This document shows, piece by piece, positions 52,056 through 63,100 of a stretch of DNA of 64,000 nt. Source of the stretch: DATBJJ01 sp963725325 (GTDB lineage Bacteria > Acidobacteriota > Vicinamibacteria > Vicinamibacterales > 2-12-FULL-66-21); assembly GCA_963725325.1 (NCBI GenBank), contig CAVRYF010000014.1, positions 1 to 64,000 of the forward strand, written 5' to 3'. Numbering within the stretch: the first letter of the stretch is position 1; each line of letters begins with the position of its first letter. The translations under genes and the position numbers were made by a program. The notes below the pieces were generated by a model that searched no databases, had not been told where the DNA came from, and saw nothing but the letters and a program-made list of their open reading frames with translations.

Positions 52056-52170
52056 AGGGCTCAGGGCTCAGGGCTCAGGGCTCAGGCAAGAGCTTAGAGA
52101 TCCTAATCCACGACTTAGATCTGAAGGCTCTTCCCTGAGCCCTGAGCCCTGAGCCTTGAGCCTTGAGCCC
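52056..52170. repeat. Word-repeat hairpin A5 (GGGCTCA family)
   Basis: Four GGGCTCA words form one arm and CCCTGAGC plus CTTGAGC words the other. The inner segment reads CAAGAGCTTAGAGATCCTAA and GATCTGAAGGCTCTTCC, closely related to element A3 although several inner base pairs are lost. It ends 8 nt from the iscS stop codon and begins 9 nt before the mqnD start. Confidence 0.75.
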
Positions 52171-52178
52171 ATCAGAAG

Positions 52179-53342
52179 TCAGCCAACCGCCATCGCGCGC
52201 CGCAGGCTCCTGACGACGGTCGTCACGCGCTCGATGGCGAAGTCGATGTGGGCGTCGGTCGTGCCGCGGCCGAGGCCGAACCTGATCGAGGCGCCGGTGT
52301 TCTCGCCGACGGCACCGATGGCCACGAGAACGTGCGACGGGGCCTGACTCCCTGAGCTGCAGGCGGACCCGGTCGACACAGCCAAGTCTCCGAGCGCCAT
52401 CAGCAACGACTCGCCCTCGACCTTCTCGATGCTGACGTGCAGGTTGTGCGGCAGGCGGTGCTCGAGCGATCCGTTGACGCGCACGCCGTCGAGCTCGCGG
52501 CGCAATCCCTCGAGGAGCCGATCGCGCAGCGCTCGGAGCCGCGTCGACTCGGCGAGCATCTCCGTCCTGCAGATTGCCGCGGCGCGGCCCAGCCCGACGA
52601 TGCCCGGGACATTGAGGGTGCCTGAACGCAGGCCCTGTTCGTGGCCGCCGCCATCGATCTGGCACGCGAGCTGAATCCGCGGCTTCTTGCGCCGGATGTA
52701 GAGCGCCCCGGCGCCCTTCGGCCCGTAGTACTTGTGGCCGGTGAGCGAGAGCAAATCGACGCCCATCGCGTTGACGTCGATCGGAACCTTGCCCGCCGCC
52801 TGCGCGGCGTCGGTGTGGAGGAGCGCGCCCGCGGCGCCGACGATGGCGCCGATCTCGGCGAGGGGCTGCAGCACGCCAATCTCGTTATTGGCCGTCATGA
52901 CCGACACGAGCACGGTCTTGTCGGTGACGGCGTCGCGCAACTCGTCGAGCCGGATGATCCCGTCGGAGTCGACACCAAGACGCGTCACCCGCCAGCCCTC
53001 GCGCTCGAGCGTCTTGAACGAATCGAGGACCGACTTGTGCTCGGTTACCACCGTCACGACATGGTCCCCGCGGTCGCGGCAGGCATGCGCCGCGCCCTTG
53101 ATTGCCAGATTGTTCGATTCGGTGGCGCCGCTCGTGAAGACGATCTCGCCCGCCGTGGCTCCGATGAGCGAGGCGACCTCGCCGCGCGCGCGAACAACGG
53201 CCTCGTCCGCGTGCCACCCGTACGCGTGCTGGCGGCTGGCGGGATTGCCGAAGTCTTCGGTGAAATACGGCAGCATCGCCTCGAGCACGCGGGGGTCGAC
53301 CGGTGTGGTGGCGTGATAGTCGAGGTAGACGGGCTTCGGCAT
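52179..53342 (-). CDS. iscS: Cysteine desulfurase, IscS/NifS type
   Basis: A 387-aa PLP enzyme that takes sulfur from cysteine for Fe-S clusters and thiolated tRNAs. VYLDYHATTPVDPRVLEAML, FTSGATESNNLAIKG, HTDAAQAAGKVPIDV, and the PLP lysine in SLTGHKYYGPKGAGALY are present. The catalytic Cys lies in the mobile loop LAVSTGSACSSGSQAPSH, the class I pattern. It is the last gene of the suf region and differs from the class II SufS at 54.8-56.1 kb. No IscU is adjacent; it may serve tRNA thiolation or other acceptors. Confidence 0.94.
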   Translation of the reverse strand: MPKPVYLDYHATTPVDPRVLEAMLPYFTEDFGNPASRQHAYGWHADEAVVRARGEVASLIGATAGEIVFTSGATESNNLAIKGAAHACRDRGDHVVTVVTEHKSVLDSFKTLEREGWRVTRLGVDSDGIIRLDELRDAVTDKTVLVSVMTANNEIGVLQPLAEIGAIVGAAGALLHTDAAQAAGKVPIDVNAMGVDLLSLTGHKYYGPKGAGALYIRRKKPRIQLACQIDGGGHEQGLRSGTLNVPGIVGLGRAAAICRTEMLAESTRLRALRDRLLEGLRRELDGVRVNGSLEHRLPHNLHVSIEKVEGESLLMALGDLAVSTGSACSSGSQAPSHVLVAIGAVGENTGASIRFGLGRGTTDAHIDFAIERVTTVVRSLRRAMAVG

Positions 53343-53411
53343 TGCTGAACGCGACTCGGTCGGTGACTGCGAGTTGTGTATCGGGCGCTACGGTCGACTG
53401 CCGCCCGTCAA

Positions 53412-53873
53412 TCAGAGCTTCCGGGTGAACGCCATCGGCGCCGAGACCCCGGCCAAGGGCATCTCCGGCACGTCGGATGAAATCTCCTGCAGCGAGCACG
53501 TATCGAGCGCCGAGATGATGCGTTCGCGAATGCGCCACAGTGGGTCGCGAACGCTGCACTTGGCGTACTGGTCACAGTTCTCCGCCTCGGTCGAGCATGC
53601 AGTGACCGTCAGCGGTCCGTCAATCGCCTGGATGATGTCGCCGGCCGAGATCACGGAGGCGGCCCTCGCCAGGCGGTAGCCGCCGCGCGTGCCCTGATGC
53701 GAGGTCACGAGTCCCCGGCGGGCGAGCCGCTGCAGCACCTTGGCCATCAGCTCGACCGGGATGTCGTACTGCTCGGCAATCTCACGGGCGCTGGCCGAGG
53801 CCGCGTCCGGGCGAACCGCCAGGTGCTTCATCGCGATGAGCGCGTAGTCGGCTTTCTTGGATAGGCGCAACAT
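53412..53873 (-). CDS. Rrf2-family Fe-S sensing regulator (IscR/SufR-like)
   Basis: A 153-aa winged-helix regulator. The Rrf2 start MLRLSKKADYALIAMKHLAV and recognition region YDIPVELMAKVLQRLARRGL, SHQGTRGGYRLARAASVISA are clear. Three cysteines that could bind an Fe-S cluster lie in ACSTEAENCDQYAKCSV. It is expected to adjust suf expression to cluster demand. Unlike most systems, the gene lies near the 3' end of the cluster rather than at the front. The stop-to-start gap to the sufT-like gene is 4 bp. Confidence 0.92.
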   Translation of the reverse strand: MLRLSKKADYALIAMKHLAVRPDAASASAREIAEQYDIPVELMAKVLQRLARRGLVTSHQGTRGGYRLARAASVISAGDIIQAIDGPLTVTACSTEAENCDQYAKCSVRDPLWRIRERIISALDTCSLQEISSDVPEMPLAGVSAPMAFTRKL

Positions 53874-53877
53874 CTGA

Positions 53878-54300
53878 TCACCACAATCCCAACTGGAGTT
53901 TCGCCGCCTCGGACATCCGATCCTTGGTCCAGCCCGGTTCCCACACCACTTCGACTTTCGCGTCGGTCACGCCGGGCACGTTCTTCACCCTTTCCGCAAC
54001 CTCGACCGGCAGCGACTGCGCTGCTGGGCAGCCGGGAGCCGTGAGGGTCATGCGGACACCGGCAACGCCGCTGGCGTCGACGAAGACGTCGTAGATCAAC
54101 CCGAGCTCCCAGATGTTGACCGGGATCTCCGGATCGTACACCGTCGAGATCGCCGCGACAATCCCCGGCCTGAGCGACTCCGTCAGTGCCGGATCCGGCA
54201 CGACGGCCGACACGTTGTCGGCTCCGGGGGCCGTCTGTGGTGCGCCGCCGTCAGGCTCGGACATCATGGTCGCTGGAGGCACGAGCGGTATCGTCTTCAT
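53878..54300 (-). CDS. sufT: SufT-like MIP18/DUF59 Fe-S assembly factor
   Basis: A 140-aa protein. The first 40 residues are Pro/Ala-rich and poorly conserved. The MIP18 (DUF59) domain follows: ISTVYDPEIPVNIWELGLIY, DVFVDASGVAGVRMTLTAPGC, PAAQSLPVEVAERV and VEVVWEPGWTKDRMSEAAKL. The DPEIP motif and the Cys of APGC are characteristic. SufT promotes maturation of Fe-S proteins. The start overlaps the sufU stop (ATGA), so it is in the operon. Confidence 0.92.
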   Translation of the reverse strand: MKTIPLVPPATMMSEPDGGAPQTAPGADNVSAVVPDPALTESLRPGIVAAISTVYDPEIPVNIWELGLIYDVFVDASGVAGVRMTLTAPGCPAAQSLPVEVAERVKNVPGVTDAKVEVVWEPGWTKDRMSEAAKLQLGLW

Positions 54301-54740
54301 TCGGTCGTTGTCTTCTGCTTCTGATTCAGCGCCGCCTTGAGCGTGTGCCACGCCAGGCTCGCGCACTTCACGCGCACGGGAAACTCGCGGACGCCGGCAA
54401 ACGCGGACAGCTTCCCGAGATCTTCCACCTCGATGTCAGGCGGCGTGGTCACCATCCGGTGGAACCGTTCGAAGAGTGCGCACGCGTCGATCACGGGACA
54501 GCCCTTGAGGCAGTCGGTCATGATCGACGCCGAGGCCTTCGAGATGGCACAGCCGGAGCCGAGGAAACCCACGTCCGTGATGACGCCATCGTCCACGGTG
54601 AGGAAGAGCTCGAGACGATCGCCGCAGAGCGGATTGTGCCCTTCCGCCTTGTGCGTCGCGGAGTCGAGCACGCGGAAGTTCCTCGGTCTCCGGTTGTGAT
54701 CGAGGATGACTTCCTGGTAGAGGTCAGTGAGGTCACTCAT
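54297..54740 (-). CDS. sufU: Fe-S scaffold / sulfur acceptor SufU
   Basis: A 147-aa IscU-fold protein. DLYQEVILDHNRRPRNFRVL is the N-terminal helix, NPLCGDRLEL has the first Cys with adjacent Asp, GFLGSGCAISKASASIMTDC the second, and VKCASLAWHTL the third. The insertion between second and third cysteines is the SufU hallmark. It receives sulfur from SufS. Overlaps sufT downstream and is separated from sufS upstream by hairpin C3. Confidence 0.94.
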   Translation of the reverse strand: MSDLTDLYQEVILDHNRRPRNFRVLDSATHKAEGHNPLCGDRLELFLTVDDGVITDVGFLGSGCAISKASASIMTDCLKGCPVIDACALFERFHRMVTTPPDIEVEDLGKLSAFAGVREFPVRVKCASLAWHTLKAALNQKQKTTTE

Positions 54741-54742
54741 AA

Positions 54743-54846
54743 CTGCCAGCTTCCGGCTTCCAGCTTCCAGTTTCCGGCACAGACCCGCTGGCGAGCGTCC
54801 AACTCCGTTGGCTCGGCCGGGAGCTGGGAGCTGGCAGCTGGAAGCT
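54743..54846. repeat. Word-repeat hairpin C3 (CAGCTTCC family) in the suf operon
   Basis: Left arm CAGCTTCCGGCTTCCAGC words and right arm GGAGCTGGGAGCTGGCAGCT words face each other across about 38 bp. It starts 2 nt before the sufU start and ends on the first base of the sufS stop. It lies within an operon, so it need not terminate transcription. Confidence 0.7.
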
Positions 54847-56099
54847 CATTTGAACACCTCGCGCACTCGCGCCAGTGCGCGCACGAGCGCGTCGATCTCC
54901 TCGCGCGTGTTGTACATCGCGAGCGACGCTCGCGCGGTGGCCGGCACGCCGAACCGATCCATGACCGGCTGCGCGCAGTGATGACCCGTGCGGATAGCGA
55001 CACCCTCGCGATCGACGATCGTGCCGATGTCGTGCGGGTGGATCCCATCGAGCACGAACGACAGGATGCTCGCCTTCCGGCGCGCCGTGCCGATCAGGCT
55101 CAGGCCGTCGACGCCGGAGAGCGCCTCGGTCCCGTACTCGAGCAGCGCCTGCTCGTGCTCGCCAATCCACGAAAAGCCGACAGACTGGATATAGTCGATG
55201 GCCACGCCGAGCGCAATGGCCCCGGAAATGTCCGGCGTCCCCGCCTCGAACTTGTGCGGCAGCGTGTTCCAGGTCGACTTTTCGAACGTCACGGAGCTGA
55301 TCATGTCGCCGCCGCCCAGGAATGGCGGCATCGACTCGAGGTGCACTTCCTTGCCGTACAGGATCCCCATGCCGGTCGGACCGTAGAGCTTGTGCCCGGT
55401 CGCCACATAGAAATCGCAGTCGAGCGCCTGAACATCGACCGGTATGTGGTACGCAGCCTGCGAGCCGTCGAGGAGCACCGGCACGCCGCGCGCATGCGCG
55501 ATGCGGATGATGTCCTCCACCGGGTTGATGGTGCCGAGCGCATTCGACATGTGCGTCACGGACACGAGCTTCGTCCGTTCGCCGACGAGCGTCTCGAAGG
55601 TGTCGAGCATCAGCTCGCCACGGTCGTCGATGGGCGCGACGCGCAGTCGCGCACCCCGCTCCTCGCACAGCAGCTGCCAGGGCACGATGTTCGAGTGGTG
55701 CTCCATCGCCGAGATGAGCACGTCATCGCCGGCGCCGACGTGCGTCCGGCCAAAGGCATGCGCGACGAGGTTGATGCTCTCGGTCGCGTTGCGCGTGAAG
55801 ACGATCAGGCGTTCGTGAGGGGCGTTGAAGAACGCGCCGACCTTCCGGCGGGCGTTCTCGTACGCCTCGCTCGCAATCTCGCTGAGCTCGTGCACGCCGC
55901 GATGCACGTTGGCGTTGTACTCGGTGTAGTACCGCGTGATCGCGTCGATGACGACCTGCGGCTTCTGCGTCGTCGCCGCGTTGTCGAGATACACGAGCGG
56001 CCTGCCGCGCGCCTGCCGGCGAAGGATGGGAAAGTCTGCGCGCACGCGCGCGACGTCCAGCACTGGAACGCCGTGCGCCTGTGCGGCGACTGGGGTCAT
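54846..56099 (-). CDS. sufS: Cysteine desulfurase SufS (class II)
   Basis: A 417-aa class II desulfurase that supplies sulfur to SufU/SufBCD. RPLVYLDNAATTQKPQVVID, FTRNATESINLVAHAFG, the PLP lysine in VATGHKLYGPTGMGILYG, and catalytic Cys in RTGHHCAQPVMDRFGVPATA are all present. The start overlaps the sufD end (56096-56099), fixing the N-terminus at MTPVAAQAHG; the conserved part begins near residue 20. Confidence 0.95.
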   Translation of the reverse strand: MTPVAAQAHGVPVLDVARVRADFPILRRQARGRPLVYLDNAATTQKPQVVIDAITRYYTEYNANVHRGVHELSEIASEAYENARRKVGAFFNAPHERLIVFTRNATESINLVAHAFGRTHVGAGDDVLISAMEHHSNIVPWQLLCEERGARLRVAPIDDRGELMLDTFETLVGERTKLVSVTHMSNALGTINPVEDIIRIAHARGVPVLLDGSQAAYHIPVDVQALDCDFYVATGHKLYGPTGMGILYGKEVHLESMPPFLGGGDMISSVTFEKSTWNTLPHKFEAGTPDISGAIALGVAIDYIQSVGFSWIGEHEQALLEYGTEALSGVDGLSLIGTARRKASILSFVLDGIHPHDIGTIVDREGVAIRTGHHCAQPVMDRFGVPATARASLAMYNTREEIDALVRALARVREVFK

Positions 56100-57421
56100 G
56101 CCGCGTCGACCTCCGCGAGATCTTTCGCGAGCTGGGCGTAGAGCTCGTCCTCGAGCGCCCGGCGGAGCGGCTCGATCTTGACGCGCTCGAGGATTTCTCC
56201 GGCGAACGCATGAATCAGCATGTCGCGCGCCTCGAGGTAGGTCAACCCACGAGCCCGCAGGTAGAAGATGGCATCGTCATCGAGCTGGCCGATCGCCGCG
56301 CCATGCGTGCACTTCACGTCGTCGGCAAAAATCTCGAGCTGCGGCTTGGTGTTGATGGTGGCGTTGTCCGACAGGAGCAGCGCGCGGTTGGTCTGCTTGG
56401 CATCGGTCTTCTGCGCGTCGATCCGGACGATGATCTTGCCGTTGAACACGGCGCGGGCGCGGCCGCCGAGAATGCCCTTGTAGATTTCGTGGCTCGGGCA
56501 ATGCGCCTTGGCGTGGTCGATCGTCGTGTGCGTGTCGACCAGCCGCTCGCCGTCGGCCAGATACAGGCCGTTCAGCGTGCATTCGGCGCCCTCGCCGTCG
56601 AGCACGGCCAGAATATCGTTCCTGACGATGCGCCCGCCGAGCGTGAAGGCGTGGGTCGAGACGTTGCTGCTCCGCGACGCATGGATGTGCATGCTCGCCA
56701 TGTGGAACGCGTCGATGCTCTCTTCCTCGACCTTGTAGTGGTCGAGCACGGCGTATTCGCCCGCGACGATCTCGGTCACGGCGTTCGTGAAGTGCTTCTC
56801 GCCCTTCGCACTGACATAGGTCTCGACGATCTGCACCTGGCTCCGGTCACCGCACACGATGAGGGTCCGCGGGTGCGACATGGAGGCCACCGGCCCATCG
56901 CTGGTCGAGACAAACAGGATCTGCAGCGGCTGTTCGAACACGAGTCCGTCCGGGATGTACACGAACGCGCCATCGTGCGTGAACGCCGTGTTGAGCGCGG
57001 CGAACGCACGGGCGTTGGGATCGGCGAGCTGACCGAGATAGCGGCCCACGACGTCGGCCTGCTCGGTTGCCGCCGTCGCGAGCGAGCCGAACTTCATCCC
57101 CGCCGGCAGCCCGGCCGTCCGTGACAGCTCGGGCGAGAACCGTCCGTTGACCATGACCAGCCGGAACGTGGCGTCCGCGTAGAGGAACGTCTCGAGGACC
57201 TCGGCGTTCAACTTCGATGGCGGCGCCAGCCGGAACTCGGTCGATGCAATGGGAGAAATGTTGGTGAAGCGCCATTCCTCGTCGCGCGTCGACGGAAATC
57301 CCAACTCGACGAAGCGCGAAGCCGCGTGATCGCGCAGATCCTGGAGCCAGCGCGAGCCGCCGCGGGGACGCTCGCCGAGCGCCGCGAGCCAGGGTTGAAG
57401 CTTTTCTGCTAGCTGTGGCAT
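56096..57421 (-). CDS. sufD: Fe-S assembly scaffold component SufD
   Basis: A 441-aa SufB/D-family protein and part of the SufBC2D scaffold. DEEWRFTNISPIASTEFRLA near residues 45-65, GALHIHASRSSNVSTHAFTL-like MASMHIHASRSSNVSTHAFT, and the parallel beta-helix core with LDGEGAECTLNGLYLADGER and PSHEIYKGILGGRARAVFNG are typical. The C-terminal helical domain includes HGAAIGQLDDDAIFYLRARG. The start MPQLAEKLQPWLAAL is used; the frame remains open upstream through the spacer and opposite sufC, which is not coding in that frame. Confidence 0.94.
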   Translation of the reverse strand: MPQLAEKLQPWLAALGERPRGGSRWLQDLRDHAASRFVELGFPSTRDEEWRFTNISPIASTEFRLAPPSKLNAEVLETFLYADATFRLVMVNGRFSPELSRTAGLPAGMKFGSLATAATEQADVVGRYLGQLADPNARAFAALNTAFTHDGAFVYIPDGLVFEQPLQILFVSTSDGPVASMSHPRTLIVCGDRSQVQIVETYVSAKGEKHFTNAVTEIVAGEYAVLDHYKVEEESIDAFHMASMHIHASRSSNVSTHAFTLGGRIVRNDILAVLDGEGAECTLNGLYLADGERLVDTHTTIDHAKAHCPSHEIYKGILGGRARAVFNGKIIVRIDAQKTDAKQTNRALLLSDNATINTKPQLEIFADDVKCTHGAAIGQLDDDAIFYLRARGLTYLEARDMLIHAFAGEILERVKIEPLRRALEDELYAQLAKDLAEVDAA

Positions 57422-57436
57422 GTGTCTATATCCAAC

Positions 57437-57455
57437 CCGGGGACTTCGTCCCCGG
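57437..57455. other. Strong hairpin between sufC and sufD
   Basis: CCGGGGAC-TTC-GTCCCCGG has an 8-bp perfect stem and 3-nt loop, in a GC-rich 110-bp spacer. There is no T-run on either side. It could adjust the relative expression of sufC and sufD by pausing or RNA processing. Confidence 0.5.
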
Positions 57456-57531
57456 ACCCCTTTCGGCGTCGCTCGCGTGGGCCCTTCGCCCCGCTCCGCT
57501 CCGCCGGGGCGCGCCTCCGGCGCGCCACCTG

Positions 57532-58290
<759 letters not shown>

Positions 58291-58301
58291 TTTTTAGTCT
58301 G

Positions 58302-58322
58302 TCGCGGGGCCCCACCCCCGCG
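58302..58322. repeat. GC-rich hairpin repeat I, copy 2
   Basis: TCGCGGGGCCCCACCCCCGC plus one closing A matches 36968-36987 over an 18-19 bp core. It forms a 7-bp stem with a short loop. It lies 12 bp upstream of the sufC start. Both copies occur in 5' flanks, in contrast to the word-repeat hairpins that follow stop codons. Confidence 0.6.
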
Positions 58323-58468
58323 ACCTGCCAGCGCTCGCTTTCGCTCGCGCCGCTGTTGAGAAACCCTTTGCCACTTTGACGGGCGTTCCGTCGTGCCCGG
58401 TATTCATCGTGGTCTTCGTGTCATCGCGGCCTTCGTGTGAGAGCCGTCGGCCCGTGACAGAGAATCAA

Positions 58469-59914
<1,446 letters not shown>

Positions 59915-59920
59915 TGGAAA

Positions 59921-60003
59921 TTGCCGCTTCCGGCTGCCAGCTTCCCGATTCCAGCTAGTTGCTTGGTACCCTCTGCGGGGAGCTGGCAGCGGGAAGCTGG
60001 AAG
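59921..60003. repeat. Word-repeat hairpin C4 (CAGCTTCC family) in the suf operon
   Basis: Left arm words CGCTTCCGGCTGCCAGCTTC and CCAGCTAG, right arm GGAGCTGGCAGCGGGAAGC and TGGAAGC. It starts about 6 nt before the sufB start and ends at the stop of the HesB-type gene. Same vocabulary as C1-C3. Confidence 0.7.
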
Positions 60004-60330
60004 CTAAACACTAAACGACGTCCCACACCCGCACGTGCCCTTGGCGTTCGGGTTGTCGAACGTGAAACCTTTGCTGACCAGGCTCGTGTCGTAGTCGAGC
60101 CTGGTCCCGTCGATGAATTTGTAGCTCTTCTGGTCTACGAAAACCTTCGCGCCGTCGGGACCATCGAAGACGTGATCGCCGTCTTTGGGCGCCGGCTCCC
60201 ACGCGAAGACGTAGCTCAGACCCGAGCAGCCGCCGGCCTTGATGCCAATACGCAGCCCGCCGCCAGGGAAGCCGTTTTTCTGGGTCATTTTACGGATGAG
60301 CTTGCCCGCGTTTTCGCTGATCTGAAACAT
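60004..60330 (-). CDS. sufA: HesB/IscA-family A-type Fe-S carrier (SufA/ErpA-like)
   Basis: A 108-aa A-type carrier that hands clusters to target proteins. FQISENAGKLIRKMTQKNG, LRIGIKAGGCSGLSYVFAWE and the C-terminal NPNAKGTCGCGTSFSV carry the three conserved cysteines (GGCSG and CGCG). SufA, IscA and ErpA cannot be separated reliably by eye; SufA is chosen from context as the first gene of the suf cluster. The 87-bp gap to the upstream moeB-like gene may hold the suf promoter, although no convincing box was identified. Confidence 0.92.
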   Translation of the reverse strand: MFQISENAGKLIRKMTQKNGFPGGGLRIGIKAGGCSGLSYVFAWEPAPKDGDHVFDGPDGAKVFVDQKSYKFIDGTRLDYDTSLVSKGFTFDNPNAKGTCGCGTSFSV

Positions 60331-60417
60331 GTTTCCGACCCTCGGCTTGATGATTCACGCACAGAAAGGGCACAGGCCCCTCTGAGCCACCCTAAAGCCG
60401 ACCAGAACAGTCCTAGT

Positions 60418-61593
60418 TTAGTATTTCGGTTGGGAGGGGTCAACCTGGTCAATCCAGGCGAGGATTCCGCCGGTCAGGTTGCGTGCATGCGCGAAACCGG
60501 CGCGTCTGAGGTAGGCCGTCGCGTTCGCGCTGCGACCGCCAACCTTGCACTGAAGCACGATCTCCTGCGCGGGGTCGAGCTCGCCCAGACGCGACGACAA
60601 CTGGCCGAGCGGAATGAGTACGGCGCCGGGAATCCGGCAGATCTCGAACTCGGCCGGCTCGCGGACGTCGACAATCATCGGCGCGTCGCCCTTGTCCATC
60701 CTGGCCTTCAACTCCGTCACGGTGATATCGCCCACGGGAGGCGTCGCTGCTGGCATTGCTGTCCTCTCTGATGTTCTCTGCGCGGCTGGCGCGCAGCGAT
60801 CGATGTCGTCGTAGGCACGCAGCTCGCGAATGGTCGGGTGTGTGCCGCAGACCGGGCAATCCGGATCCTTCGGCAGCCTGATGACGCGGAACTGCATCCG
60901 AAGCGCGTCATACAGGAGAAAGCGGCCCACGAGCGGCTCGCCGATCCTGAGAATGAGTTTGACCGCCTCTGTCGCCTGAATCGTTCCGATGATACCCGGC
61001 AGCACGCCGAGCACGCCGCCTTCGGCGCAGCTCGGGATGAGGCCGGGCGGTGGCGGCTCGGGATGCAGACATCGATAGCACGGACCCGGTGGCACCGCGA
61101 ACACCGACGCCTGTCCCTCGAAACGCGAGATGCTGCCGTAGGCATTGGGCCGGCCGGCGAGCACGCAGGCATCGTTGACGAGATACCGCGTCGGGAAGTT
61201 GTCGGTGCCGTCGAGGATGACGTCGTACGCCGATACGAGCTCGAGCGCGTTTTCTTCGCCGAACCTCACGCCGTGCGCCTCGATTCGCGTGTGAGGGTTG
61301 ATCTCGCGCAGGCGGTCGGAAGCCGAGTCGAGCTTCGATCGCCCGACGTCCGACGTGCCGTGGATGATCTGCCGCTGCAGGTTGCTGACGTCGACTTCGT
61401 CCTCGTCCACCAGACCGATCGTGCCGACGCCCGCCGCCGCCAGATACATCGCCGCCGGCGATCCCAGGCCGCCCGCGCCGATGCAGAGCACGCGCGCGGC
61501 CTTCAGGCGTTGCTGCCCCTCGACGCCCACTTCAGGCAGCCTGAGGTGACGGCTGTAGCGCAGCACCTCGTCGCGCGTCAATTCAGCAGTCAC
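60418..61593 (-). CDS. moeB: MoeB-type adenylyltransferase with C-terminal rhodanese domain
   Basis: A 391-aa two-domain protein like eukaryotic MOCS3. Residues about 1-250 form an E1-like domain: RYSRHLRLPEVGVEGQQRLK, the nucleotide-binding GAGGLGSPAA, DEDEVDVSNLQRQIIH and zinc pairs CYRCLHPE and CPVCG. Residues about 285-390 are a rhodanese domain with active-site Cys in VLQCKVGGRSANA. It should adenylylate and thiolate a sulfur carrier such as MoaD or ThiS. The GTG start (VTAELTRDEVLRYSRHL) matches the family; an ATG 33 bp upstream would run through a palindrome near the divergent rmuC start. It precedes the suf genes, a natural sulfur-trafficking neighbour. Confidence 0.9.
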   Translation of the reverse strand: MTAELTRDEVLRYSRHLRLPEVGVEGQQRLKAARVLCIGAGGLGSPAAMYLAAAGVGTIGLVDEDEVDVSNLQRQIIHGTSDVGRSKLDSASDRLREINPHTRIEAHGVRFGEENALELVSAYDVILDGTDNFPTRYLVNDACVLAGRPNAYGSISRFEGQASVFAVPPGPCYRCLHPEPPPPGLIPSCAEGGVLGVLPGIIGTIQATEAVKLILRIGEPLVGRFLLYDALRMQFRVIRLPKDPDCPVCGTHPTIRELRAYDDIDRCAPAAQRTSERTAMPAATPPVGDITVTELKARMDKGDAPMIVDVREPAEFEICRIPGAVLIPLGQLSSRLGELDPAQEIVLQCKVGGRSANATAYLRRAGFAHARNLTGGILAWIDQVDPSQPKY

Positions 61594-61598
61594 GATCC

Positions 61599-61610
61599 GA
61601 TCATATGATC
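61599..61610. promoter_or_regulatory. Palindrome between divergent moeB and rmuC
   Basis: GATCATATGATC is a perfect 12-bp palindrome 5 bp before the proposed moeB start. The intergenic space is about 57 bp, so promoters for both genes must overlap here. The AT-rich centre could be a -10 region or operator. Confidence 0.4.
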
Positions 61611-61650
61611 TCGCTGGCTCTTTCATGTTCCTTCGCCTAAACTTCGTGTC

Positions 61651-62986
61651 GTGACCCTCGTCGTTCTGAGCCTGATCGCGTTCGGCCTGCTGCTCGCTAC
61701 CAGCGTGTGGTTCGTCATGCGCGCGCAGGCGGATCGCGAGGTCGCCGTCGTCCGCGCGCAGCTTGCCGCCGAGCTGGCGGCGACGCGCGCGCGGCTCGAA
61801 GCCGAGCTCGCGGCCGAACGCAGGGCGTCCTCCGAGAAGCTCGGCCTGCTCAAGGACGCGGAGGAGAAGCTACGCGAGGCATTCTCGGCGCTCTCGTCCG
61901 ATGCGCTGCGGAGGAACAACCAGTCGTTCCTCGACCTGGCGAAGGCCTCTCTTACTGAGTTCCAGCAGACGGCCAGGATGGATCTCGACGGCCGGCACAA
62001 AGCCATCGAAGATCTGGTGCAGCCGCTCAAGGATTCGCTCGGCAAGGTCGACGTCAAGCTGCAGGAGGTCGAGAAGAACCGCGTCGGCAGCGCGTCGGCG
62101 CTGACCGAACAGCTTCGCTCGCTGCACCAGGCGCAGCAGTCGCTGCAGACGGAAACCGGCCGGCTGGTGCAGGCCCTGCGCTCACCGAACGTGCGCGGAC
62201 AGTGGGGCGAGCTCCAGCTCCGGCGCGTCGTCGAGGCCGCGGGGATGCTCGAGGTACTGCGACTTCGATCTGAAAGAGTCGGTGGACGCAGACGGCTCCC
62301 GGCTGACGCCCGACATGATCGTCCGCCTGCCTGGCGGACGGAATGTCGTCGTCGACGCGAAAGTGCCTTCGTCGGCGTACCTCGACGCGATGGAAACAGA
62401 CGACGAGGGTGTGCGGAACGCGAAGCTGCGCGATCACGCGCGGCAGGTGCGCGATCACGTCGTGCGGCTCGGCAACAAGACCTACTGGCAGCACTTTCAG
62501 CCGGCGCCGGACCTCGTGATCATGTTCGTGCCGGGCGAAACGCTGCTGAGCGTCGCGCTGCAGCGGGACCCGGCGCTACTCGAATTCAGCCTCGGGCGCG
62601 GCGTCATGCTCGCGAGCCCGTTGACGCTGATGGCGCTCCTGCGCGCGGTCGCGTTCGGCTGGCAACAGGAGAAGGTCGCGCGCAACGCGCACGAGATCAG
62701 CGACCTCGGACGTCAGCTCTACGATCGCATCAGGGTGATGGCCGAGCACTTCGAAGAGGTTGCGCGCGGGCTGACGCGTTCGGTCGAAGCCTACAACCGG
62801 GCCGTGGGCTCGCTCGAAAGCCGCGTCCTCGTCACCGCGCGCCGGTTGAAGGAAAAAGGAATTTCCGCGCCAGAGGAACTGCCAGAGCTCGAAGTCATCG
62901 ACCACACGGCGCGATCGCTCGGCGCACCGGAGCTCGTCGGGCTGTTCGATGACGAACCCGTCGATGGGGTGGTGGTAAAAGACTGA
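61651..62986 (+). pseudogene. rmuC: DNA recombination protein RmuC, interrupted by a 1-nt frameshift
   Basis: Two adjacent frames together encode a full RmuC. The first (61651-62253) has an N-terminal membrane segment (LVVLSLIAFGLLLATSVWFV), a long coiled coil and GQWGELQLRRVVEAAGMLE. The second (from 62255) continues YCDFDLKESVDADGSRLTPD, MIVRLPGGRNVVVDAKVPSS, FVPGETLLSVALQRDPALLE and the rest. One extra G at about 62254 breaks the frame exactly within the conserved GMLEYCDF region. It is either a real inactivating mutation or an assembly error. RmuC limits DNA inversions. Joined length is about 444 aa, within the family range. Confidence 0.88.
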
Positions 62987-63100
62987 TGGGTTCAAGGGGT
63001 TCACGGTTCAAGGGGTTCAGGGTTCCGGGTTCACGGTTCAAATGCCACGACACTCCTGCTCGATCGTCTTGACTGAACTCTGAACTCTGAACCTTGAACC
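62987..63100. repeat. Word-repeat hairpin F (GGTTCA family)
   Basis: GGTTCAAGGGGTTCACGGTT-type words iterate about six times on the left; the right arm has TGAACTCTGAACTCTGAACC and TTGAACC. The spacer is about 28 bp. It starts directly after the rmuC stop and ends on the stop of the SIMPL gene, filling the convergent gap. Confidence 0.75.
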
